The notes under the pieces are model-generated. The model ran no database searches. It worked only from the letters and a program-made list of their open reading frames with translations, and was not told the origin of the DNA. The translations under genes were made by a program, and so were the position numbers. A stretch of 64,000 bases of DNA, taken from positions 1 through 64,000 of the forward strand of contig JASANC010003647.1 in the NCBI GenBank assembly GCA_030248135.1, read 5' to 3'. Shown in pieces: positions 12,809 to 23,711 of this stretch. Source of the DNA: Theristus sp. LFF4_11 (lineage: Eukaryota; Nematoda; Chromadorea; Monhysterida; Xyalidae). Within the stretch, counting starts at the first letter, position 1. The number at the start of each line of letters is the position of its first letter.

Positions 12809-14353
12809 GTTGATTGGTGTCGTTGTTGGGTCTCTGAAAAAAATTTCGGTCGTTTTTTGGTATTTTTTCTTGCGAACGCTTGGTTATGAAGCTGCACAAA
12901 TCTTCAATACATCAACGACAGTGAAAAAGACCTGCGTTGAAGAATGACGGTCTTCCAATGCAAGATGAAAACAAAAAGATGGATCTCCTTAGTTTTTTTA
13001 TGGTTTCAAAAGAAAACCAACAGTGGAAAACGCGGATAGATCATAACAACTCCAGACGCAAGTTTTTCGTCGCGATGCGCGCACGGCGCCCCAATAAAAT
13101 AAACCAAAATGCAGACGCCCAAAACAAGGCACATATGCATCATTTCAAAACAACGTTCAAGAATAAATAAACAAAGAGTCATCATATACTATAACTGTCC
13201 ATAGTCGAATGACATGGAACGGTGTGTAAAGCACTCTATTATAGAACTAAAGACAAACGAACAAAGTTATTTGTAAGCAACTGACACTCGTGTGATAGGC
13301 GTTTGTCAGTTTTTAGCTGCGTTTCCGTTTCTTCAAAAAAAACTCCAATAATAAGTCCATCAGTAATTACACCGAGGGCCGAACGATCGTAAAAAAGATA
13401 AAAAAACGCCCCACGTTGCCAGTTTTCTGGCTCGTTAAAGGTGGTACGAAAAATTACGCTTGGTAAACGGCGGGCCCAAAACTGCTGAAGCATTTTCCAG
13501 GCTCATCAGAGATTTTTACGAACGTCGTTTCGTTTATCAGCCCTGGATTTTTTTATCGCAGAAAAAACTTCTAGCTAAATTCTTGCAATTTTTAGGAGCA
13601 ATAAATAAATAAAGATCGTGAAATAAAGCTGCAACCGTAATAATTCTAATCAAAAAGAAGATTGGCACAAACAAATTGCGTTTCTGAAGAACCAATAACA
13701 CACGAGAAAACATCAAAAAAGAAGTAAAAGCACAAATGCTGCAAAAACCCACAAACAAAAATGTTTTCGGCGCGCAGCAAAAAAATTCGGCATAATTATG
13801 CAAATCATGCTAACGCAAAGCGCATACTATTTTCTACATCGCTCAAAACGAAAACTGTGAATCACTTGGGACAACGAACAACAATCAAAAAATAACAAAA
13901 AAATGACTCAGAAAACTGAATACAGGTGTGCGCGGCATAAACCAGACTACCAGAGCTGCGGGCCGTCCGAAAAAAATTCCCCGCTTAGTTTTTTTTTCAT
14001 TTTTCAGTCCGCCCAAAAACCCTAAAACTCAAATTTGCGAAACTGTCTTTGTCTGCTCCATAAAGTAGGGAGTTTTCCCCCTGGTTTCCATCCCAGTCCT
14101 ACCAAACCAGCAGTTTGAAGAATAATAAAAATGCAAAACACACACATCCAGAACTTGTTGTTGTTGCTAGTGCAATGGCACACCTATGCACACAGAAAGT
14201 CGCAGCAGCACATTGTACATATGCGCGGTTGAACATACACTGTATAAGCGCGTGAGAGATGAAATTTATTCTGTCGAAACGACAAGGTGAATGTAACGCA
14301 GAAAATTGTAGATACACAGGTTTCAGGGACAGGCCAGGGTCTGATGAATGAAA
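12809..14353. other. Intergenic, AT-rich
   Basis: 1.5 kb upstream of the transporter. Open frames are short and composition-driven. It presumably holds the transporter promoter, but no element could be picked out. Confidence 0.4.
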
Positions 14354-15023
14354 TACAGGGTGAGCCAAAAAAAGGTTCCAATTCTAAAATGCTCTCACTG
14401 GCTTGTGCTGAACACTATTAGAGAACATTTGGAGGTTTTTCTGACCAAATTTTTGTCACGGCATGTTGCCCCTGTCACTACAACAAAATATCTAGCAAAT
14501 ATGAAAAATCGACAAATGTTGTGAAATGCAGAGGGTTGATTTAGCCGTAACAAAGATCAAATGATGAACGTTGGTGACAACCCGAGTGTTCACAACACAA
14601 AAAAAGATGATAAAAGCAATACGCACATACAGTAGCATGAAAAATGCCAAATGCCGAAAAGTCTTTCATCACCCTGTTTCGGAAGTCCGTTTATGAGCAA
14701 TGATAAACCGTGAGATTAAGGATGAACATTGTTTTTTTTGTCAAAAACTGCTATTTTTTAAAAATTAACCTGTACCAAAAAAAAACCTGTACCCCCCAAA
14801 GTGTTTTTTAGTGTTTCAAATTTTATGGTGAGATTATGGATGAACATTCATGTTTTCCAGATATTCTGCTGTAGTGAGCGATAGGGGCAACATACCGTGA
14901 CAAAAATTTGGTCAGAAAAACCTCCAAATGTTTACTAATAGTGTTCCAATTTTCAGCTTGAAACACCTCAGCACAAACCAGTGAGAGCATTTTAGAATTG
15001 GAACCTTTTTTGCTCACCCTGTA
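14354..15023. mobile_element. Mariner-like MITE with long inverted arms
   Basis: The ends are TACAGGGTGAGCCAAAAAAA and the complement of TACAGGGTGAGCAAAAAAGG. Each arm runs about 165 bp (GGTTCCAATTCTAAAATGC, CTGACCAAATTTTTGTCACG). The TA boundary and ACAGGGTG-type terminus are typical of mariner elements. There is no transposase frame, so it is non-autonomous. A related internal segment occurs at 29925-30030. Confidence 0.83.
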
Positions 15024-15083
15024 CATTGTACGTGTTCGTATTTACAACCAACCCCATTTATCGAATGTGCACTTTCTCTTTTC

Positions 15084-16932
15084 TGTACTTACAACCGACT
15101 ATAAATGTAAATTTTCTTTGTAATGTAATTACCGCCAACTAGTTTATAATTGTTTTTAAATTGTTTTACCGTTCTTGTAATCGTAATTATTCTTGTAGTT
15201 TAAAGTACTTCCACTTCCGTTTTTATTTGTATAAAAGTTTATTGTAGTGAACATTATTTTTAGTCTGTGTTTGTATAATTAATAAAAGAATGAAAGGTGT
15301 TCGATTCGCTCTAGCACGCGCGTGTGTAACAAATTGGAGACCACGCTCTGTATTCGTTTTCCCGTCAAAGAAAATAAAACGTGATTTGCACCGGTACGTT
15401 TAGTTTGCTCTTTGTTTTTCCACTCTTAAGCTTTGCTTTGCTTTGCTTTGCTTTGCTTTGCTTTGCTTTGCTTTGCTTTGCTTTGCTTTGCTTTGCTTTG
15501 CTTTGCTTTGCTTTGCTTTGCTTTGCTTTGCTTTGCTTTGCTTTGCTTTGCTTTGCTTTGCTTTGCTTTGCTTTGCTTTGCTTTGCTTTGCTTTGCTTTG
15601 CTTTGCTTTGCTTTGCTTTGCTTTGCTTTGCTTTGCTTTGCTTTGCTTTGCTTTGCTTTGCTTTGCTTTGCTTTGCTTTGCTTTGCTTTGCTTTGCTTTG
15701 CTTTGCTTTGCTTTGCTTTGCTTTGCTTTGCTTTGCTTTGCTTCTCAAGCAACGGCTTAATTATTTCCATTTTTCATTTATTCCACTTTCCACTTTTGCT
15801 ATCTCCACTTCTACTTTCATTACTTTCAATTACCACACATTGCCACCTTACACATTTCTGCTAAATTCTCCATACTGTGACTTCAACCTTTATTATTATA
15901 TTACCAATATGATGATATTTGTAGCGTGTCCACTTGCCAACAGCCGTGCTCGTACCCGTCGAAACCACCAACCAACCGAACCAATCAACCAACAAAAACA
16001 AAGCAGCACAACCGCAAACGAACATCCAACCACCAAACGCACACTCGCCCACCTCCACCTCATCGACATCGCCGCAGCTCATCAACGTCGCAACCACAAG
16101 CAGCCCCGCCAACGACAGTCACTCCAACGGACCCTCTCACACGAAACCCCAATCCTCCAACCACCATATCCTCACGGATTCGCACACCACCGCCCTCCAT
16201 CTCAACACAGAACACCAATCCAAACACCAACCGCTCCGCAAGATCTCAGTGCCACCCGTTTTTTCTCCGACGATGAATTCTCCCGTGCTAACTCCCCAAA
16301 CTCAATCTCGCCCACCCCCACACAAAACAGCCTCCCCTGGACACTCATCCAACGGAACAGACGACACCACCTTCGAATTCCTCCACACCATCCAAAACCA
16401 ACGACATCCACCACAATCGCAACCGAAACTCCAACAACCAGCAACAACAACAACATCTATAACTAACTCCAACCGCAACGAAGTCAACAGCGCAATAGCC
16501 ACCCGACGGGACATTTTGATGGACACAGTGCGTGATCTTTATTTTCTTACCACTATTCGTAATGACAAACAAATCTTTTTTGTTTTATCTTATATTTTTT
16601 AAGACCACACCTTTACCATTAATTTTATCACACATTTTTACCGTAATTTGTATTTCATTCAATTTTCGTAACAACCCATTTTTTTAAAAGGGGAATATGT
16701 TATATACTTTGTTTAAAATTTTCTTTGTAATGTAATTACCGCCAACTAGTTTATAATTGTTTTTAAATTGTTCTACCGTTCTTGTAATTATTCTTGTAGT
16801 TTAAAGTACTTCCACTTCCGTTTTTATTTGTATAAAAGTTTATTGTAGTGAACATTATGTTTAGCCTGTGTTTGTATAATTAATAAAAGAAAGAAAGGTG
16901 TTCGATTCGCTTTCGCACGCGCGTGTGTAACA
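15084..16932 (+). mobile_element. LTR-flanked non-autonomous retroelement
   Basis: Direct repeats of about 235 bp lie at about 15084-15331 and 16698-16932. The right copy runs TGTTATATAC...GTGTAACA, with the TG...CA termini of an LTR, and is preceded by a purine run AAAAGGGGAATA that fits a polypurine tract. A candidate primer-binding site TGGAGACCACGC starts a few bases after the left copy. The 1.37-kb interior has no reverse transcriptase. It holds a pentanucleotide array and a Pro/Thr/Ser/Asn-rich open stretch (about 15930-16600) that could be a decayed gag-like region. The exact start of the left LTR is uncertain because its first 20 bp are diverged. Confidence 0.78.
15431..15740 (+). repeat. 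(CTTTG)n microsatellite, about 62 units
   Basis: A perfect pentanucleotide run inside the LTR element. The unit length of five makes all frames open on both strands, producing the spurious ALLCF and KQSKA repeat ORFs. Confidence 0.97.
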
Positions 16933-18115
16933 TGTGATCGTGACGTCAGCACCGATATGATCAAGCGCACCAACTTTTCAAAGTTCTCTATTCGAAGATC
17001 GAACTTGTAATGTCCCATTATAACCTCCCCACAATTTCGGCTATTGCGAACTGTGTTGTGGATGAGGCATATTGCGGAGCACTTGCGAATGGCTAGGCTT
17101 TTAATTAGTGGTCAACTACTTTCTTTCCATTGGATGCGGTTGCGCATAAAGACGTTGTTTTCGTATTGTTTTGGGCCAATCTGCTAACTCTGCTATTTTC
17201 GCCTAACTGCTATTTCTGCGCTGTCTTCTGTATCGATAATCCGTAACGTTTTATTGTGAGTGAGTGGCTAATCGTCGAATAAAGGAAAAAAAGAGAAACT
17301 AGAGAATTGTGGAGTAACAGTTGAGCAACAAACACAACTCGCAACGCAATTGACAACCAAACCCTAAATAAATTAACTTGCTGAATTCCTTTAACTCAGT
17401 CAACAGCGCAGCCGAGCGTGCAGATCCTCGGATTCGGAGCGTGGAGGTCAAACGTCCTCAGCGCGAACGAACCATTACACCAGAGCAAGACACTTCAAAC
17501 TCCAATGTTGTCTCTCGATATTTGAATAATGCTTGCCTCACAATTTATGTGGATTAATTTCTCAAAATTGGATGATGCAAGCAACAAAAGCACTGACAAA
17601 AAAGTTGCACTGTTGCATTTTACGTAGTGGAACAATGTTTGTGCGGTCCATTTACTTGAAAATTCATTTTGTTGTTAGCACGCTACACCAAGTCCAGGTT
17701 GCTATGAATCACAAGTCAAACTGCATATTGGGGTCCACTTCCATATTGTACATATATTGTGAAATCAAAGTGTTATTTGTTTTTTTCATGCGTGATTTTT
17801 ACATAGCGACCGTTTGATAATGCAAGGCGAATGGCCTTGAAACATAAAATTCGGAGCATCGTTTCTTTGAAAAATTTATGAACCAACTTTGAACTCAAGG
17901 GGAGGCAGATACAATGTACATGTAACATGTGCACAGGAATGATTTATAAAGGTTGACGTGCAGTTTTGCCATTTACAAAAAACATTTCCAAGCAAAACGG
18001 TCAACTGAAATCCTAAATCACCCAAGTCAACCCACAACATTGAAAACAAAAGTTTTTTTTAATTCAAAACTTTAAAACCTTTACCATCATTTACAAAAGA
18101 CAACACTCATCACAC
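16933..18115. other. Intergenic, no supported gene
   Basis: Between the LTR element and methyltransferase A. No exon or repeat was recognised; the plus-strand frame at 17533-17817 has no visible domain. Confidence 0.4.
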
Positions 18116-19514
18116 CTATTTCATCACAGAAAACAACGAGTTTCCATGCAAGGCCGCCAACCAGTAATCGTATCCTTCCGTTTCCACCATTTCTTCAGAC
18201 AGACGCATGGAAAGCCAACGAAAATCGGAACAACCAATCGTGTGACGAAACATGTGCTCCAGATATTGATCACTGTAGAAGTACTGCGACAGGCCATCCA
18301 GCAATACACGACCGTCTGTGTCGTAGAAAGCGTAACCGACTGGAGCTCCGTCCACTGCTGGAGAAGGATACGACGTCAAGGCTGAAACAAAACAGCTCTT
18401 TTCCAGCCCAATTATCGACAAGTCAAGCGTTGGTCGAGAATAACACATTTTTGTTTATCGTTTGTTAATTTATTGGCGTGAAGTTTTAAACGAAGTCCCT
18501 CAGCGTTTTGTACAGTCGATTACCGAAACTGCAGGGCAACGTGCGACTTCCATGTATCACATTTGGTCTTAACACGATGTCGTTTTCTGAGAAAAAATGT
18601 TACCTCGTTGCGTTTTGCGACTTTGTTTTGACGCATAAATTGCACTTTCTAATCTTATTTAGCTGTTACTAGCCTTTTTTGGTACTACGCTAACTTAAAA
18701 ACTGATCAAGATACTGACCAAGTTGGTCAAAAATTGTTATTTACTGACCAATAAGGTTGTGACCGACACTAGATCAATAACCAACGATTACTAAGTTGGT
18801 TAGTTACTATGGTCAGGTTTATGTTTCAGTGAACTCTTTACAAATTTGAAATACAAGCTGTTCACCAATTCCGTATTTGCGTTTCGATTCTTCACTCTTG
18901 AACTCATAATTGTGCGAGGCCATTAAAGCGACCAGTCGACCGCTCGGTTTCAGCGCTTTCATCGCACGCTTTGCCACCTCCAGCAGGTCTGCTTTGTTTA
19001 GATCCTGCAACACAAACACCGACACGACCACGTCAAAGTCGTTTTCGAACGACAGTTCTGAAATAAAAAAATAACGCGGCTGTGCTGAAAGCTGTAGTGT
19101 AAAGGTGCGAAACATACTGTATCTGTTCACTGTTTTTCACTTACCTAAACTGTTCATCAGCTTCAGTTCTACCAACTGTTCTAGTTGTTTCTCAGCGATA
19201 AAACGTCTTGCGTCTGCAATCTGCTTTTCGGACACATCAATACCGACTACACTGGCTGCTTCTGCCTCTTCCACAAGCCATGCGCACAACGCAGCGCCTG
19301 AAACAAAAAATGTTGCTCATAAAACAGTTTTCAATTCTTTAAAATCAGTAATTTCACCTCCACATCCGATTTCCAATACTCTTGCCCCTTTGATGTCGCC
19401 AAGAGCAGCACGAATTGTCGGATACGTCACGTGACGTGTTAATAGTTGGAACGGCGTTTCATCTTTGCTCTGAAATTCATTCCAGGTGCCCGTGAAGTCG
19501 TCGTATTTCGACAT
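18116..19514 (-). CDS. Class I SAM-dependent methyltransferase A
   Basis: Four exons: 19358-19514, 19145-19297, 18866-19057 and 18116-18381. Exon lengths are 157, 153, 192 and 266, all junctions are phase 1, and the product is 255 residues. Motif I (VLEIGCGG) closes exon 1 at about residue 47. The acidic residue ending beta-2 is in VVGIDVSEKQIADA (exon 2), and motif IV lies in FDVVVSVFVLQDL (exon 3). LKPSGRLVALMAS is the usual post-motif strand. Exon 4 gives a C-terminal domain (YFYSDQYLEHMF, CSDFRWLSMR) shared by all copies. Acceptor substrate unknown. It is the most downstream of five paralogues on this strand. Confidence 0.85.
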
Positions 19515-19596
19515 TTTGTTGTTCTTTTCTGAATTGATGCCTGTTGGAAGCACTCAGTTACTCATTTCGATATTCATGTTTTCTTCGTCCTGTCTA

Positions 19597-19819
19597 TGAC
19601 CTATTTTTTTAAACGTGTCCTACTGAAATGACGTCATGTGCCGCCAAATATGCGCTTGCCGTTCACAGCAAACCAGACTTTCCGTTTAGTCGATTTCTTA
19701 TCGTAAACAAATGGTGAATGTCGAATCAGACACACCAAACTGACATTTTAGTGCCTGTACTTTGACAAACGGACGTTTTTAAAGCAAATGATTTTAGTTC
19801 GAACACGTTTGAATAAATC
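19597..19819 (-). mobile_element. Short MITE with TGACGTCA in each end, copy 1
   Basis: About 220 bp, matching 45661-45889 in the opposite orientation. Imperfect inverted ends: TAAACGTGTCCTACTGAAAT and TCAAACTTGTCCGAACTAAA in the other copy, each running into a palindromic TGACGTCA-type word (one arm here has lost it). It lies just 5' of methyltransferase A, within 90 bp of its start codon. Confidence 0.75.
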
Positions 19820-20469
19820 TGCAATAGAATGTCTGACTTGTGTTGGTTTTTGAAACTTTATCGTTAAAATTGTTTTCAAGTTTCCTTGGAAATTTAAGCA
19901 AACAGCGCAGTTCGTATTACATGCAGAAATCACTAACAATCATAAACAGACATACTGTACACCAAATGTACTGAACATGCACGTGGTCAGTAGTTACAGA
20001 ACGATTGTGCATAAACTGGACTTATGCGGATAACTTATGTTAAATTGAAACTAAACACATGCACCGTTTCGGTGTTTTGAACGTTCTTTTTGAACGTTTT
20101 GAACATTTCAGTTTTGCGTGTTTGTGTGTTCAGACTTTGTTCACATTTTCATACTGTGTTAGACGATCCACGTTCCTTCATTATTTCTTCATTTTTGTTC
20201 ATTTACGATAATTTAACATAACAAAATACGGTTGAAAATTGGTAGAAATCTAAGTTCAGTTTTCTAAAATAAAAAATTTTGATTGTAATGCTTGACAGTT
20301 GGCGAGTTATAACGCTTCAAAGTTGGTATCACTACTTATGGATCGCCCTAAAGAAAGCTCGTTTCCCAATCAAGTTGTGTCTGCTGGGACAGATGAACAT
20401 TTGAGTAGAAGTTCCCAGTCAAAGTTATGTCTTTCTGACGGATATCTGGAGCTCATAATGTTTTGATCA
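19820..20469. other. Intergenic between methyltransferase A and pseudogene B
   Basis: No exon remnants of the methyltransferase family seen. AT-rich, with GAACGTTTTGAAC-like repeated words near 20080-20105. Confidence 0.4.
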
Positions 20470-21119
20470 TTTCGTCACAGAAAATAATGAGTGACCAGTT
20501 ATGGCTGGCAGTCAGAAGGCGTATCCTTCCGTTTCCACCGCATTTCTTCAGACACACGCATGGAAAGCCAACGAAAATCGGAACAACCAATCGTCTGACG
20601 AAACATGTGCTCCAGATATTGATCACTGCAGAAGTATTGCGTCAGGCCATCCAGCAATACACGACCGTCTGCATCGTAGAAAGCATAACGAAACGAGGCT
20701 CCGTCCACTGCTGGAGAAGGATACGATGTGAAAGCTGAAATCACTTTTTAGTTTAGCGGCAGATTCGTAAAACAGAGCATGCGAATGCGAAGGAGGCGTT
20801 GAGTGCCTTGAAAGTTACTTGTCTGGTAAGGCCAAAAAATACACGCACTGTTTGCCGGCAATTGACAAGGCGCAGTGTCATTTGGTGTGTGTAAGAAGTT
20901 AAAAGAAGGTGAAATAAAACTGCTTCCCAATTCCATATTTGTATTTCGATTCTTCATACATGAGCCCACAATTGTGCGAGGCCATCAAAGCAACCAGTCG
21001 ACCGCCCGATTTCAGCGTTTTCATTGCACGCTTTGCAGTCTCAAGAAGATGTTCTTTATTTAGATCCTGCAGCACCCAAACCGACACGACCACGTCAAAC
21101 TCGTTCTCGAACGACATTT
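20470..21119 (-). pseudogene. Methyltransferase pseudogene B (exons 3 and 4 only)
   Basis: The exon 3 homologue runs 21119 to about 20928 and starts after an intact TTTTAG acceptor. The exon 4 homologue runs about 20735-20470. Three lesions are visible relative to copies A and C. The exon 3 donor reads G|GGAAGC instead of G|GTGAAC. A 2-bp insertion after GAAGAAATG shifts frame in exon 4. Past that point, in the ancestral frame, a TGA replaces the Trp codon of the FWLP motif. Exons 1 and 2 are absent; a G-rich MITE lies immediately 5'. The sequence is otherwise close to C, so it is a recent partial duplicate. Confidence 0.88.
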
Positions 21120-21236
21120 CTAAAAGTTTTATGAAATCCGAAGTGTAATGAATTTTGCAAAAAAAGTGCGGTGCAGCCAACTGTAATCATTGCAGATTTA
21201 TTTGAACGCATCGTATTTAAAAGTACCAGTTTCTCA

Positions 21237-21615
21237 TACCGTATTACCCCCAATAAACCCCCATGGGGGATTAATACGTCAGCGACTTGAAGGGGTGGGG
21301 GTTTACTGGGGGGATTATTGGTGGGGGGGGGGGGGGTATTGAAAAATGGCAATACATAGAAATTTCCTTTTATAACAGCCTTTTGTAATGAAATTACTAT
21401 TAACTTATCCATTTGGGGCCTTTGGTAGCACAATTTCATCATTTTCACTGCAACCAGCCACTGAATTCGCTGGGTATGTGTTTCAAACAGGTTTCCAATA
21501 ATCCCCCATGGGGGATTATTTGTGGGGGGGGATTATTTGCAAACTTGTCGTGGGGTGGGGGTTTATTGGTGGGGGGGGGGGTTATTGGTGGAGGGTTTAA
21601 TGGGGGTAATACGGT
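21237..21615. mobile_element. G/C-run MITE, TA-flanked
   Basis: Inverted termini TACCGTATTACCCCCAATAA and its complement bound 379 bp full of CCCCCATGGGGG palindromes and runs of up to 11 G. Ends in TA as Tc1/mariner-type MITEs do. It sits directly 5' of the truncated methyltransferase copy. Several G-runs could form quadruplexes on the plus strand. Confidence 0.75.
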
Positions 21616-21925
21616 ATGTAGGTTCAGTTTAGTTGTTCACGCCATTCAGTATTTTTCAAGTGAAGGAATCAGCCAAACTAAATTCCGGATTACTGTGCAC
21701 TGAAGAACGTGTTTAAGCACATGACATCTTTTGGGCCTTTATTTTGCGCATGACCATCCACTTAAAAATTTGTGGAGCTTTCGTCAACTTTTTCAAATAC
21801 TTAGTCTTAGTGGGAACAAACAATAACTGTAAAATCAGACTTTTAAGATAAACAAGTTACAAACCCAGTAATCATTATTTGTTTCACATAGCGCACAGAA
21901 TTAGAGCTCACGGCCAACATTATCG

Positions 21926-23298
21926 TTATTTTGTCACAGAAAACAACGAGTATCCAGTTAAGAGAGGCAGCCAAAAGGCGTACCCTTCTGTTTTCACCAT
22001 TTCTTCAGACAGACGCATGGAAAGCCAACGAAAATCGGAACAACCAATTCGATGTCGAAACATGTGCTCCAGATATTGATCACTGTAGAAGTACTGCGTC
22101 AGGCCATCCAGCAGCACACGACCCTCTTTGTCGTAAAAAGCGTAACCGACTGGAGCTCCGTCCACCGCTGGAGTAGGATACGATTGCAGAGCTGAAATCA
22201 TTTTTTGCTTCTTTTTAGCATTATTGCTCTTGAAACAAAGCATCGAGGGTGTGAAGGTTACAATAAAATGCCTTTTGCACTGGAGTGCAAATCCATTGAG
22301 TTTTGAAACCAAAAGAAACGATTGCACTAAATATACCGCTCTTTGTGTTTGGGTGAAAAGAACGACTATAAAATGTTATTCTAAACACCAATTCCCCTAT
22401 TAAAAATCGGTGTGGTCGTCGCTACAAATCGTTGCACACTAGTAAACCAACAACCCGAAAACCAAATATTCTTCATCAACGCAATTGGACCTGAAAACAT
22501 GACTATAGTTTAACGCGCTATTTGCCGACAAGGCTCTGCTTCACACAGATAACTCTTAAGAGATTTAAAGCTGTCCCGCATGATACAAAGTGACATACAG
22601 GGTGTATGTGTAAACTGTAAGAAGAGGTGATCAAAACAAATTGTTCACCAATTCCATAATTGTGTTTCGATTCTTCATATGTAAGCGCATAATTGTGCGA
22701 GGCCATCAAAGCGACCAGTCGACCGCTCGGTTTCAGCGCTTTCATCGCACGCTTTGCTGTCTCCAGCAGATCCTCTTTATTTAGATCCTGCATCACAAAC
22801 ACCGACACGACCACGTCAAATTCGCTCTCGAACGACATTTCTGAAACTCCATCACGAAATATAATGTAAAGCTTGCAAAAGTGCGGGAAAATGTGATGGT
22901 TAAAAATCATGATTTTGCGCTGACCTAAACTGCTCATCAGCTTCAGTTCTACCAACTGTTCTAGCTGTTTTCCAGCGATAAAACGTCTTGCGTCTGCAAT
23001 CTGCTTTTCGGACACATCAATACCGACTACACTGGCTGCCTCTGCCTCTTCCACAAGCCATGCGCACAACATAGCGCCTGAAACAAAGAAAATGACGCTC
23101 ATATAAAACAGTTTTCAATTCTTTAAAGTCGGTAACTTCACCTCCGCATCCGATGTCCAATACTCTTGCCCCTTTGACGTCGCCAAGAGCAGCATGAATC
23201 GTCGGATCGGTCACGTGACGCGTTGCTAGCTGGAATGGGGTTTCATCTTTGTTCAGAAATTCATTCCAGGTGCCCGAAAAATTATCGTATGTTGGCAT
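21926..23298 (-). CDS. Class I SAM-dependent methyltransferase C
   Basis: Exons 23142-23298, 22925-23077, 22649-22840 and 21926-22191 repeat the 157/153/192/266 lengths and phase-1 junctions of copy A and give 255 residues. Motif I is VLDIGCGG, the beta-2 acid is in VVGIDVSEKQ, and motif IV region is FDVVVSVFVMQDL. The end of exon 3 uses YGI|G with donor GTGAAC. Exon 2 differs from copy A at only a few codons, so A and C are close paralogues. The C-terminal exon ends SLFSVTK. Likely a soluble small-molecule or protein methyltransferase; substrate not inferable. Confidence 0.86.
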
Positions 23299-23711
23299 TT
23301 TATGGTTTCTTTTGGTATTCGGTCCTTCTTCGTTTTTGTTCTTGAATTTGTTAACCGATTTGTTAACTATTTTTTCTGATTCGATTCTTCGATTTATCTG
23401 CGAATCTCTGCGGAAGACAGTAAAAATTTATGTGGTCATCAAAACAAAAATTAATTTATTTTTAGACAAATTTATTTAGACAGCTACTACATGTATCATA
23501 ATAACAGCTTGGCCACTGACATACATTGATAATACTGATAAGCATTCTCCACTGCTCCTAAGACCCCAAGCGTCAATTGAAAAAAGAAAACTTGAAACGT
23601 GGCAACTGTGAAAACTTTGTTGTCAGAGTAAAAGTTTCCGTTTTCATGTTACTCTGTCCCTATTTTGAATAAGACGGAACAAGAAAACGTGACACACAAA
23701 CAACAACTGTA

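Noticed and set aside
15381..16466. Long ORFs on both strands rich in ALLCF or KQSKA repeats
   Set aside because: They are translations of a (CTTTG)n array, open in every frame because the unit is five bases.
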